In this document: positions 32,237 through 41,029 of the stretch, piece after piece
Layout: every line of letters begins with the position of its first letter
Numbering within the stretch: position 1 is the first letter of the stretch
Assembly (NCBI RefSeq): GCF_013410035.1
Contig: NZ_JACCBW010000002.1
Span: 310,001 to 374,000, forward strand
Direction: 5' to 3'
DNA length: 64,000 nt
Source of the DNA: Nocardioides cavernae
GTDB taxonomy: Bacteria; Actinomycetota; Actinomycetes; Propionibacteriales; Nocardioidaceae
Notes under the pieces: generated by a model
What the model was told of the DNA's origin: nothing
Database searches by the model: none
Seen by the model: only the letters and a program-made list of their open reading frames with translations
Made by a program: the position numbers and the translations under genes

Positions 32237-34360
32237 ATGACACACCCCCTCCGCACAGGGCTCGCGGCCGCTGCCGGCGCCGCCCTCTGCCTGCCCCTGC
32301 TCGCCACGCTGCCCCTCGCGTCCGCACACGAGGGCCACGGCGACGCCCCCGCGCCACCGCCCTCGCGGCAGTTCCAGAAGGTCACGCTCAACGACCGTCC
32401 CGGTGAGCCGGTCGACCTCGCCGTGCTGCCCGACGGCGACGTCCTGCACACCACGCGCGCCGGCGTGATCTGGCACAACGACGCCGAGACCGGCGTCAAC
32501 AGCATCGCCGGCAGGATCCCGGTCTACCTCCACGACGAGGAGGGCCTGCAGAGCATCGCGCTCGACCCGAAGTTCGACGGCAAGAAGAACAACTGGATCT
32601 ATCTCTACTACTCGCCGCCGCTCGAGACGCCCGCCGACGACCCGGCGACGGCTTCCATCAACGAGGGCGACGCGCCGGAGACCGGCACCAAGGCGGACTT
32701 CGACGTGTTCGCGGGACACCTGACGCTGTCGCGCTTCCGCTTCAAGGACGGCCAGGTCAAGCTCGGGACCGAGCAGGAGATCCTCGACGTCCCCGTCGAC
32801 CGCGGCATCTGCTGCCACGTCGGCGGCGACATCGTCTTCGACTCCAAGGGCAACCTGATCATGTCGACCGGCGACGACTCCAACCCGTTCCAGTCCGACG
32901 GCTTCGTCCCCCTCGACGAGCGGGCCGACCGCAACCCGGCGTTCGACGCCCAGCGCACCGCGGCCAACACCAACGACCTGCGCGGCAAGATCCTGCGCAT
33001 CACGCCGAAGGCCGGCGGCGGCTACACGATCCCCAAGGGCAACCTCTTCAAGCCGGGCACCAAGAAGACGCGCCCGGAGATCTACTCCATGGGCTGGCGC
33101 AACCCGTTCCGCATCGAGATCGACCCCGACACCGACGCGCTCTGGGTCGCCGACTACTCGCCCGACGCCAAGAAGGCCAAGTCGAGCCGCGGCCCGGCCG
33201 GTCACGGCAAGTGGGCCGTGGTCGACGAGCCCGGCAACTACGGCTGGCCCTACTGCGCGACCGCGCGCCTGCCGTACAAGGACTACAACTTCGCCACGGA
33301 CAAGAGCGGCAAGAAGTTCGACTGCGCCAAGCCGACCAACACCTCCGTGCACAACACCGGCAAGCGCAAGCTCCCGCCGGTGACGCAGCCCGAGGTCTGG
33401 TACACCTACGGCAAGTCCAACCGCTTCCCCGGCCTCGGCAAGGGTGGCATCGGCCCGATGGCCGGCCCCGCCTACCAGTACGACGCCAAGGTCGCCCGCG
33501 GCAAGAACTCCGTCGCCTGGCCCGAGCGCTACGACAACACCCCGCTGTTCTACGAGTGGACCCGTGACTACATCAAGGGCTTCCACGTCGACGGCACCAA
33601 GGTCGGCATCGAGGCGATCGTGCCGGGCATCGTCACCGACAACCCGATCGACATGGAGTTCGGCCCCGACGGTGCGCTCTACGTGCTCGAGTACGGCGAC
33701 GGCTACTTCGCGGAGAACCCCGACGCGCAGCTCTCGCGCATCGACTTCGTCGGCAAGCGCGGCAACCGCAGCCCGATCCCGAAGATCGAGGCCGAGCCGA
33801 CGGCCGGGCGCTCCCCGCTCACGGTGAGCTTCTCGAGCGACGGCACCAAGGATCCCGACGGCGACAAGAAGCTGCGCTACGCCTGGGACTTCGACGGTGA
33901 CGGCAAGGTCGACAGCCGACAGGCGTCGGGCAGCTTCACCTACACGACCGACGGCAGCTACCGCGCCTCGCTGCGGGTGACCGACAAGGGTGGCCGCTCG
34001 GCCTCCGCCGACGTCGACGTCATCGTCGGCAACCAGGCGCCGGAGCTCGAGTTCGTGACGCCCGTCGCGGACCAGACGTTCCGCTTCGGCGACACGGTCG
34101 CCTACGAGGTCAAGGTCACCGACGACGACCCGGTCGACTGCAGCCGCGTGACGGTCACCTACGTGCTCGGCCACGACACCCACGGCCACCCGCAGTCGAC
34201 CGCGACCGGGTGCAAGGGCTCCCTGGTCACCACGGTGCCGGGCGGTCACGACCCGGCCACCGACGACCTGGCCGCCGTCTTCGTCGCCGAGTACACCGAC
34301 ACCGGCTCGCAGCCGGGCCTCAGCGGTTCGGCCGAGGTTGTCCTGCAGCCGGCCGGCTGA
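32237..34360 (+). CDS. secreted PQQ-type sugar dehydrogenase with PKD domain
   Basis: A 707-residue exported protein. A Sec signal peptide (MTHPLRTGLAAA...) ends near residue 32 before a His/Pro-rich HEGHGDAPAPPPS linker. A soluble-glucose-dehydrogenase-like six-bladed propeller covers about 45-500, with GVIWHNDAETG, HDEEGLQSIALDP and CCHVGGDIVFDSKGNL. A PKD domain follows (about 505-595, YAWDFDGDGKVD) and a small C-terminal beta domain with two cysteines. Propeller members use PQQ to oxidise sugars. It is followed 41 bp later by a Tat-exported isomerase-like gene, probably the same operon. Confidence 0.85.
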   Translation: MTHPLRTGLAAAAGAALCLPLLATLPLASAHEGHGDAPAPPPSRQFQKVTLNDRPGEPVDLAVLPDGDVLHTTRAGVIWHNDAETGVNSIAGRIPVYLHDEEGLQSIALDPKFDGKKNNWIYLYYSPPLETPADDPATASINEGDAPETGTKADFDVFAGHLTLSRFRFKDGQVKLGTEQEILDVPVDRGICCHVGGDIVFDSKGNLIMSTGDDSNPFQSDGFVPLDERADRNPAFDAQRTAANTNDLRGKILRITPKAGGGYTIPKGNLFKPGTKKTRPEIYSMGWRNPFRIEIDPDTDALWVADYSPDAKKAKSSRGPAGHGKWAVVDEPGNYGWPYCATARLPYKDYNFATDKSGKKFDCAKPTNTSVHNTGKRKLPPVTQPEVWYTYGKSNRFPGLGKGGIGPMAGPAYQYDAKVARGKNSVAWPERYDNTPLFYEWTRDYIKGFHVDGTKVGIEAIVPGIVTDNPIDMEFGPDGALYVLEYGDGYFAENPDAQLSRIDFVGKRGNRSPIPKIEAEPTAGRSPLTVSFSSDGTKDPDGDKKLRYAWDFDGDGKVDSRQASGSFTYTTDGSYRASLRVTDKGGRSASADVDVIVGNQAPELEFVTPVADQTFRFGDTVAYEVKVTDDDPVDCSRVTVTYVLGHDTHGHPQSTATGCKGSLVTTVPGGHDPATDDLAAVFVAEYTDTGSQPGLSGSAEVVLQPAG

Positions 34361-34401
34361 CCCCGACCACCCCGCATCCCCCCCGAGAAAGAAGGACACA
34401 C

Positions 34402-35409
34402 ATGTGTTTCGGATACGACGGCGACGCCGCGCTGCGTGAGTCGCTCGAGAAGAAGGGCGCCAGCCGCCGCAACCTGCTGCGCGGTGCCGCTGCCGGAGCC
34501 GCGGGCGTCGCGACCCTCGGCGCGGTCGCCCCGGCGAGCGCCCACCCCGGCAAGGGCCACGGCCCCCACGGCGGTCACGGCGGTCGCAAGGGCGAGGTCG
34601 ACCAGAAGCTGATCAGCATCCAGCTCTACACGCTGCGCTCGGCGATGACGACCAACGCCAGCGTCCTGCAGCAGCTCGACCAGCTCGCGAAGTTCGGCTA
34701 CTCCCGCGTGGAGCGGGCCGGGCTCTACCCCGACGCAGGTCTGGACACCGCCGCCAAGCTCAAGGCCGAGCTCGACAAGCGCGGCATCTGGGCCTCGTCG
34801 AGCCACGACGGCATCAGCCCGGACGCCGGAGCGCTCCAGAAGAAGCTCGACGACGCCAACACCTTCCGGCAGAAGTACATCGTCGTGCCCTACCTCAACT
34901 CCGACAAGCTGAGCGACTGGCAGCTGTGGGCCGAGCAGATGAACAAGGAGGCGGCGGCCGCCAAGCGTCGTGGCCTGAAGTACGGCTACCACAACCACGC
35001 GCACGAGTTCACGATCGACCTCGGCGGCGGCACGACCCCGTGGGACGTCCTCACCAGCGAGCTGGACCGTCGCCTGGTGCACCTCGAGGTCGACCTCTAC
35101 TGGGCCTACACCGGTGGCGTGAACACCGGCGCGGCCGACCCGCTGGCGTTCGCCAACGAGGTCATCCGCACGGCGCCGCAGGAGGTCCGCCAGTACCACG
35201 TCAAGGACCGTCACGGAGCCGACGCCGCTGCGCTCTACGCCCAGCAGCCCGGTGACATGGCCGACCTGGGGCTCGGGGTGATCGACTTCCCGGCCATCTT
35301 CAAGAAGCACCAGGCCGAGGAGTACATCGTCGAGAACGACACCCCGGACTTCAAGCCGGCGGCGACCGCGAACACCGGGTTCCGCTACCTCCAGGGACTG
35401 GAGTTCTGA
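34402..35409 (+). CDS. Tat-exported sugar phosphate isomerase/epimerase-like TIM barrel protein
   Basis: A 335-residue protein with an N-terminal twin-arginine signal: GASRRNLLRGAAAGAAGV at about residues 22-39, likely processed after APASA near residue 50. A His-rich linker (HPGKGHGPHGGHGG) follows. The mature part is a xylose-isomerase-like AP_endonuc_2 TIM barrel with QLYTLRSAM, YGYHNHAHEF and LEVDLYWAYTGG, giving the H-E-D metal ligands of the family, and ends in YIVENDTPD. An exported folded cofactor-bearing enzyme fits the Tat route. With the sugar dehydrogenase upstream it suggests extracytoplasmic sugar handling. GAAGGA precedes the ATG. Confidence 0.87.
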   Translation: MCFGYDGDAALRESLEKKGASRRNLLRGAAAGAAGVATLGAVAPASAHPGKGHGPHGGHGGRKGEVDQKLISIQLYTLRSAMTTNASVLQQLDQLAKFGYSRVERAGLYPDAGLDTAAKLKAELDKRGIWASSSHDGISPDAGALQKKLDDANTFRQKYIVVPYLNSDKLSDWQLWAEQMNKEAAAAKRRGLKYGYHNHAHEFTIDLGGGTTPWDVLTSELDRRLVHLEVDLYWAYTGGVNTGAADPLAFANEVIRTAPQEVRQYHVKDRHGADAAALYAQQPGDMADLGLGVIDFPAIFKKHQAEEYIVENDTPDFKPAATANTGFRYLQGLEF

Positions 35410-35427
35410 CCCGTCACCACGCCTGAC

Positions 35428-35468
35428 CGGCTCGGGCCCCATGTCCTCGCGACGTGGGGCCCGAGCCG
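35428..35468 (+). terminator. strong hairpin terminator after the isomerase-like gene
   Basis: CGGCTCGGGCCCC (35428-35440) pairs perfectly with GGGGCCCGAGCCG (35456-35468). The stem continues inward through ATGTC/GACGT (one G-U) to a CTCGC loop, an 18 bp helix. It separates the sugar operon from topA. Confidence 0.9.
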
Positions 35469-35587
35469 TACTCCCAGCCGTCCCCCCGGCCGCGCTCCGG
35501 AACGGGGAGGGGTGGCGATCTCGGGATGTGGCGCTACCGTTGCCGCGCTGAGCAACTCAGCAGCAACAACATGAGGGAGCAACTAGC

Positions 35588-38290
35588 GTGGCAAAGCTCG
35601 TGATCGTCGAGTCCCCTGCCAAGGCCCGCACCATCGGCGGATACCTGGGCAAGGACTACGTCGTCGAGTCCTCCATCGGTCACATCCGTGACCTGCCCAA
35701 CAACGCCGCGGACACCCCGGCCAAGATCAAGGACAAGCCGTGGGGCCGGCTCGCCGTCGACGTGGACAACGGCTTCGAGCCCTACTACGTCGTGCCGCGG
35801 GACAAGAAGAGCCACATCGCCAAGCTGAAGAAGCTGGTCAAGGAGTCCGACGCCCTCTACCTCGCCACCGACGAGGACCGCGAGGGGGAGGCCATCGCCT
35901 GGCACCTGCTCGACGAGCTCAAGCCGCCGAAGGGCCTGCCGGTCCACCGGATGGTCTTCCACGAGATCACCAAGCCGGCGATCCTCGCCGCGGTCGACAA
36001 CCCGCGCCAGATCAACGACGACCTCGTCGAGGCCCAGGAGGCGCGCCGCATCCTCGACCGCCTCTACGGCTACGAGGTCTCCCCGGTCCTGTGGAAGAAG
36101 GTCATGTCCGGCCTGTCCGCGGGCCGCGTGCAGTCGGTCGCCACCCGCCTGGTCGTCGACCGCGAGCGCGAGCGGATGAAGTTCCGCGTCGCCTCCTACT
36201 GGGACCTCGACGCCACCTTCGACGCCGGCACCGGTCACGACCCGCGGATGTTCCCCGCCAAGCTCTACGCGGTCGACGACGTCCGCGTCGCCCGCGGCTC
36301 CGACTTCGACAACACCGGCGAGCTGAAGGGCAGAGGCGAGCGCGTCCACCTGAGCCGCGCCGACGCGGAGGCCCTGGCGGCCGGGCTCGGGGACACGGCG
36401 TACGACGTCCGCTCGGTCGAGTCCAAGCCCTACCGCCGCTCGCCGTACGCCCCCTTCCGCACCACGACGCTGCAGCAGGAGGCGAGCCGCAAGCTCGGGA
36501 TGAGCGCGAGCGTGACGATGTCGGTCGCGCAGCGGCTCTACGAGAACGGCTTCATCACCTACATGCGTACGGACTCCACGACGTTGTCCGACGCCGCCGT
36601 GGGCGCGGCTCGCGACCAGGTGCGTGAGCTCTACGGCGCGGAGTACCTCCCCGACTCCCCGCGCACCTACGCCTCGAAGGTGAAGAACGCCCAGGAGGCG
36701 CACGAGGCGATCCGCCCGGCCGGCGACACCTTCCGCACGCCGGCGCAGACCGGCCTGTCCGGCGAGCAGTTCCGCCTCTACGAGCTGATCTGGATGCGCA
36801 CGGTCGCCTCGCAGATGAAGGACGCGGTCGGCAACTCCGTGACGATCCGCATCGGCGGTGCCGCGTCGGACGGCCGTGACGTGGTGTTCAGCGCGAGTGG
36901 TCGCACGATCACCTTCCACGGCTTCCTCAAGGCCTACGTCGAGGACATCGACGACTCCTCCAAGCGCAAGGACGACGCCGAGACGCGGCTCCCCAACCTG
37001 GTGCAGGGCGCCGCGGTGTCGGCGGCGACCCTCACGCCGGAGGGCCACGAGACCAAGCCTCCGGCGCGCTACACCGAGGCGACGCTGATCAAGGAGCTCG
37101 AGGAACGCGAGATCGGCCGGCCGTCGACCTACGCCTCGATCATCGGCACGATCCTCAACCGCGGCTACGTCTACAAGAAGGGCACCGCGCTGGTGCCGGC
37201 CTGGCTGGCGTTCTCCGTCGTGCGACTGCTCGAGGAGCACTTCCCGCGGCAGGTGTCCTACGAGTTCACCGCCTCGATGGAGGACGTCCTCGACGACATC
37301 GCGGGCGGACGGCGTGACCGCGTCTCCGAGCTGGGCGAGTTCTACTACGGCTCCGGCGACGTCGTCGGTCTCAAGACGCTGGTCACCGAGCTCGGCGACA
37401 TCGACGCCAAGGAGATGGCGACCTTCCCCGTCGGCGAGGGCATCGACCTGCGCGTGGGTCGCTACGGGCCCTACGTCGAGGGCCCGCCGCCGGAGGGCGG
37501 CGACGGGGCGCCGGTCCGGGCCAACGTGCCCGATGACCTGCCGCCCGACGAGCTCACGGTCGCCAAGGCCAAGGAGCTGCTGGCCAACCCCGCCGGCGAG
37601 GAGCAGGTGATCGGCAACCACCCCGACACCGGCCTGCAGATCGTCGCGAAGAACGGCCGCTTCGGGCCCTACGTCACCGAGCTGCTGCCCGAGGACGCGC
37701 CCAAGTCGGCCAAGCCGCGCACCGGCTCGCTCTTCACGTCGATGACCCTCGACACCGTCAGCCTCGAGCAGGCGGTGAAGCTGCTCGACCTGCCGCGGAT
37801 CGTCGGCACCGACGACGACGGCACGGAGATCACCGCGCAGAACGGCCGCTACGGGCCGTACCTCAAGAAGGGCACCGACTCGCGCTCGCTCACGAGCGAG
37901 GACCAGATCTTCGACATCACGCTCGACCAGGCCAAGGCGATCTACGCCCAGCCCAAGCAGCGCGGCCGCGGCGCGGCCACCCCGCCGCTCAAGGAGCTCG
38001 GCAACGACCCCGTCTCCGGCCAGCCGGTCATCGTGAAGGCCGGTCGCTTCGGCGAGTACGTCACCGACGGCGAGTACAACGCGACGCTGCGCAAGGACGA
38101 CACGGTGGAGTCGATCACGCTCGAGCGCGCGGCGGAGCTGCTCGCCGAGCGTCGTGAGCGGGGACCCGCGAAGAAGGCGGCCAAGAAGACGGCGAAGAAG
38201 GCGCCGGCCAAGAAGGCGACCGCCAAGAAGACGGCCGCCAAGAAGACGGCGAAGAAGGCCCCGGCCAAGAAGGCCGCCGAGAAGTCCTGA
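35588..38290 (+). CDS. topA: DNA topoisomerase I (type IA)
   Basis: A 900-residue enzyme that relaxes negatively supercoiled DNA. The Toprim domain starts with MAKLVIVESPAKA and contains ATDEDREGEAIAWHL. The active-site tyrosine is Y325 in FITYMRTDST. The central topoisomerase fold ends near residue 600, and the C-terminal part has at least four GRYGPY/GRFGPY-type repeats that bind DNA. The last ~40 residues are built of KKA and AKK units (K-rich tail), seen in mycobacterial and other actinobacterial enzymes. GTG 35588 follows GAGGGAG by about eight bases. Confidence 0.97.
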   Translation: MAKLVIVESPAKARTIGGYLGKDYVVESSIGHIRDLPNNAADTPAKIKDKPWGRLAVDVDNGFEPYYVVPRDKKSHIAKLKKLVKESDALYLATDEDREGEAIAWHLLDELKPPKGLPVHRMVFHEITKPAILAAVDNPRQINDDLVEAQEARRILDRLYGYEVSPVLWKKVMSGLSAGRVQSVATRLVVDRERERMKFRVASYWDLDATFDAGTGHDPRMFPAKLYAVDDVRVARGSDFDNTGELKGRGERVHLSRADAEALAAGLGDTAYDVRSVESKPYRRSPYAPFRTTTLQQEASRKLGMSASVTMSVAQRLYENGFITYMRTDSTTLSDAAVGAARDQVRELYGAEYLPDSPRTYASKVKNAQEAHEAIRPAGDTFRTPAQTGLSGEQFRLYELIWMRTVASQMKDAVGNSVTIRIGGAASDGRDVVFSASGRTITFHGFLKAYVEDIDDSSKRKDDAETRLPNLVQGAAVSAATLTPEGHETKPPARYTEATLIKELEEREIGRPSTYASIIGTILNRGYVYKKGTALVPAWLAFSVVRLLEEHFPRQVSYEFTASMEDVLDDIAGGRRDRVSELGEFYYGSGDVVGLKTLVTELGDIDAKEMATFPVGEGIDLRVGRYGPYVEGPPPEGGDGAPVRANVPDDLPPDELTVAKAKELLANPAGEEQVIGNHPDTGLQIVAKNGRFGPYVTELLPEDAPKSAKPRTGSLFTSMTLDTVSLEQAVKLLDLPRIVGTDDDGTEITAQNGRYGPYLKKGTDSRSLTSEDQIFDITLDQAKAIYAQPKQRGRGAATPPLKELGNDPVSGQPVIVKAGRFGEYVTDGEYNATLRKDDTVESITLERAAELLAERRERGPAKKAAKKTAKKAPAKKATAKKTAAKKTAKKAPAKKAAEKS

Positions 38291-38297
38291 CGCGTTG

Positions 38298-38336
38298 GTG
38301 GAGCCGGCTGCCGGTCCTAGCGGCCGCTGGCTCCAC
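38298..38336. terminator. hairpin terminator between topA and the convergent membrane protein
   Basis: GTGGAGCC (38298-38305) pairs with GGCTCCAC (38329-38336). An inner GCCG and CGGC can extend the helix. No T-tract follows. It lies 7 bp after the topA stop and can serve both convergent genes. Confidence 0.7.
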
Positions 38337-38354
38337 TGTCGTCGGATGCGCCGG

Positions 38355-38750
38355 TCAGGAGTCGGTGGTCGCGACCGCCTGCTTGGCGTCGCGGAGCTCG
38401 AGGACCGCGCCGACGACCCAGGCGATACCGCCGAACAGGGTCAGGTAGAGGCCGACGGCGGCAGCGCCGTTCATGTCGAGGAGCCCGATGAGGGCAACCA
38501 GGACCCCCAGGACGAGTGACACGACCAGGCTGGCCTTCTCCGGCACGGTGACCTTCTCGAGCATGCCGAGACGGACAGCCAGCGCGGCCGCTCCCAGCAG
38601 GGCCATGACGAGCGTGAGCACCCCGTCTCCCCGGATGCCGGACACGCTGATCCCGAAGATGGACACCCAGGGGAGGAATGCCGCAAGGGCGACGACGACG
38701 ATGGAGATGCCCGTGACGCGCTGCGCCGTGGTCAGACGTGAGAAGTCCAT
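38355..38750 (-). CDS. small membrane protein with four transmembrane segments
   Basis: A 131-residue protein. A short N-terminal MDFSRLTTAQRVTG precedes four hydrophobic segments (about residues 12-32, 43-60, 68-85 and 88-112), with a polar end (LELRDAKQAVATTDS). No signature residues were recognised. It resembles the many small DUF membrane proteins of actinobacteria; function unknown. TAGCGT lies seven bases before the ATG (38750), indicating leaderless transcription. It converges on topA. Confidence 0.7.
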   Translation of the reverse strand: MDFSRLTTAQRVTGISIVVVALAAFLPWVSIFGISVSGIRGDGVLTLVMALLGAAALAVRLGMLEKVTVPEKASLVVSLVLGVLVALIGLLDMNGAAAVGLYLTLFGGIAWVVGAVLELRDAKQAVATTDS

Positions 38751-38908
38751 GCGGCAGACGCTATCCGCGGGCAGTGTCGTGCGTGGTGGCTTCGGCTGAC
38801 TCAGTCCCTTCTCCGCTGTTTGAAGCGGCCCCGTGCCGGGCAGGTGGAGAGCATGGTGTGACGCGTGACCATGGGGGGATCGCGCCACCGCGGATGGAAG
38901 TGACGCCG

Positions 38909-40357
38909 ATGGATCGCGCCCGTACTGCCCTGCTCACCGCGCTCGCCCTCGTGGTGAGCCCGCTCCTCGTGCTCACCGGCACCGCTCCCGCGCAGGCGGC
39001 GGTCAGCGTGTTCCCGGTCCCGACGAGCAGCGCCGGGCTCGGCCGGATCACCACCGCGCCCGACGGCAGCATGTGGTTCCTGATGGGCGACGCCAACAAG
39101 GTCGGTCGCATCACCACCAGCGGCGCCATCCAGGAGTTCGCGCTGCCGCCGACCGACTCGTCGGTCGACGGGCCCGCCAAGGGCCTGGACGTGGGTCCGG
39201 ACGGATCGGTGTGGGTGACGACCGACCACGGGAGCAACCTGACGCGGCTGTCCAGCGCCGGTCAGGTGCTCAACGACTGGACCTTCCCCAACTACGACGG
39301 GTGCGTCAGCACGTGTCCCTACGGCGGCGAGGTGCGCGTCGACCCGTCGGGGACGGCCTGGGTCACGATGAACTACGGCAGCTCGTTCATCGTCAAGGTC
39401 ACCCCGACCGGCGGGCTGACCGCCTCCGACAACTCGCCCGAGTGCGACGACGTCCTCGGTGAGGCGGCCGACGGGACCATGTGGTGCCAGGGCGGCTCCG
39501 CCGAGGGGCAGGACACGATCACCCGGGTCAACGCCGACGCCGCCGGGGGCACGACCTACCCGCTGCCGAGCGACGCGACCTACCCGATGGGCCTCGCCGC
39601 CGGCCCCGTCGGCTCGATCTGGTTCACCCGCAGCAGCACCGACGGCTCGCTGACGAGCCCGTCGCGGGGTTCGATCGGCTACCTCGACGCGGGCTCCGGC
39701 GCCACGAAGATCTGGCAGACCGGGTCGCGCTCGGCCCCGCGGGACCTGGTGATGGGGCCGGACCGCCAGATGTGGTTCACCAACCGCGGCGCCGCCCCCG
39801 GCATCGGGCACATCAGCGCTGACGGCCGTGGCGCGATCAGCTCGGTGGGGAGCTACGAGCCGACCTCGCTGACCTTCGGGCCCGACGGCGCCATCTGGTT
39901 CACCGACGAGAAGAACAACTCGATCGTCCGGGTCACCACCGACCAGCTGGGCAGCACCAACGTCGACCTCGGTGACGGCGTCACGATGCTCCCCTCCGAC
40001 ATCCCGCCCGTGCCCACCAAGGCCGCCCCCGTCGGCAAGCTGCTCAAGTCCAAGGGCGTCACCAGGATCGAGGGCGGCGTGCTGCCGGTCAGGCTGAAGT
40101 GCCCGAGGTCCACCGCCGCCACGCAGGGCTGCGCCGGCACCCTGCGGGTCGAGCTCGCGAGCGGCAAGAAGGCGATCGCCAAGCCGCGGCGCTACAGCGC
40201 GATCCCCGGCGGCGCGGGCAAGGTGACGGTCTCGATCTTCAAGAAGGACCTCCGCAAGCTCCGTCCGGGCAAGGTCGTCAAGCTGCGGGTGGAGCTCCTC
40301 AAGGCGGGCTCGAAGAAGGTGAAGGCCAAGCGGATCATCAAGGTCCGCCGCGCCTGA
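38909..40357 (+). CDS. secreted virginiamycin B lyase-like (Vgb) beta-propeller protein
   Basis: A 482-residue exported protein. The signal peptide (MDRARTALLTALALVV...) is cut near residue 32 (AQAA). The propeller portion (about 35-370) has repeated blades of the form TTAPDGSMWFLM, GPDGSVWVTTD, DPSGTAWVTM and GPDGAIWFTD, characteristic of the Vgb/SMP-30-like group; Vgb itself is a streptogramin lyase. The C-terminal ~110 residues are Lys/Arg-rich and beta-strand-rich, perhaps a cell-wall contact domain. GGAAG eight bases before ATG 38909 supports this start over 38894. A lyase role is not implied by context. Confidence 0.8.
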   Translation: MDRARTALLTALALVVSPLLVLTGTAPAQAAVSVFPVPTSSAGLGRITTAPDGSMWFLMGDANKVGRITTSGAIQEFALPPTDSSVDGPAKGLDVGPDGSVWVTTDHGSNLTRLSSAGQVLNDWTFPNYDGCVSTCPYGGEVRVDPSGTAWVTMNYGSSFIVKVTPTGGLTASDNSPECDDVLGEAADGTMWCQGGSAEGQDTITRVNADAAGGTTYPLPSDATYPMGLAAGPVGSIWFTRSSTDGSLTSPSRGSIGYLDAGSGATKIWQTGSRSAPRDLVMGPDRQMWFTNRGAAPGIGHISADGRGAISSVGSYEPTSLTFGPDGAIWFTDEKNNSIVRVTTDQLGSTNVDLGDGVTMLPSDIPPVPTKAAPVGKLLKSKGVTRIEGGVLPVRLKCPRSTAATQGCAGTLRVELASGKKAIAKPRRYSAIPGGAGKVTVSIFKKDLRKLRPGKVVKLRVELLKAGSKKVKAKRIIKVRRA

Positions 40358-40387
40358 GCGTCCCACCCCGCCCGTAGGGTGTGCGAC

Positions 40388-41029
40388 GTGGACGCAGGAG
40401 TGTTTTCGGAGCGCGGGCTGTTCGTCTGCTTCGAGGGCGGCGAGGGGGCAGGCAAGTCCACCCAGTCGCGACTGCTGCACGACTGGCTCGTCGAGCACGG
40501 CGCGACGGTGCTGCTCACCTTCGAGCCCGGCGACACCCCGGTCGGCAAGGAGCTGCGCCGGATCGTGCTCGACCCGGCCACCGGTGAGCTGTCCGACCGC
40601 ACCGAGGCGCTCCTCTACGCCGCGGACAAGGCCGAGCACGTCGACCACGTCGTGCTGCCCGCCCTCGCGCGCGGTGAGGTGGTCATCACCGACCGCTACG
40701 TCGACTCGACCCTGGCCTACCAGGGGGCCGGTCGCACGCTCGACGTCGCCGAGGTCGAGGCCGTCGCCCGCTGGGCCACGCGCGACCTCCGCCCGCACCT
40801 GACCGTGGTGCTCGACCTCGAGCCCGAGACCGGCCTCGACCGCTTCACCGAGCGCGACCGCATCGAGGGGCAGTCGCTCGAGTTCCACCAGCGGGTGCGC
40901 CAGGGCTTCCTCGCCCTCGCCGCCGCCGATGCCGACCACTACCTCGTCCTCGACGCCCGCGAGCCGATCGAGGAGATCGCCGCAGCGATCCGCGCCCGCG
41001 TCGAGCCCCTGCTGGCGGCGGCTCGATGA
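40388..41029 (+). CDS. tmk: thymidylate kinase
   Basis: A 213-residue kinase that converts dTMP to dTDP. The P-loop EGGEGAGKST is near residue 15, DRYVDSTLAYQG follows (DRY motif and lid region), and an LDLEPETGLDR helix and base-contacting segments come later. TAGGGT is seven bases before GTG 40388, the leaderless layout; an in-frame GTG at 40379 overlaps that box and is less likely. The stop overlaps holB by four bases, the usual tmk-holB coupling. Confidence 0.95.
   Translation: MDAGVFSERGLFVCFEGGEGAGKSTQSRLLHDWLVEHGATVLLTFEPGDTPVGKELRRIVLDPATGELSDRTEALLYAADKAEHVDHVVLPALARGEVVITDRYVDSTLAYQGAGRTLDVAEVEAVARWATRDLRPHLTVVLDLEPETGLDRFTERDRIEGQSLEFHQRVRQGFLALAAADADHYLVLDAREPIEEIAAAIRARVEPLLAAAR

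Noticed and set aside
26637..32357. A 1900-codon open frame on the minus strand
   Set aside because: It spans several genes on both strands and has no domain; an out-of-frame artefact of GC-rich coding sequence.
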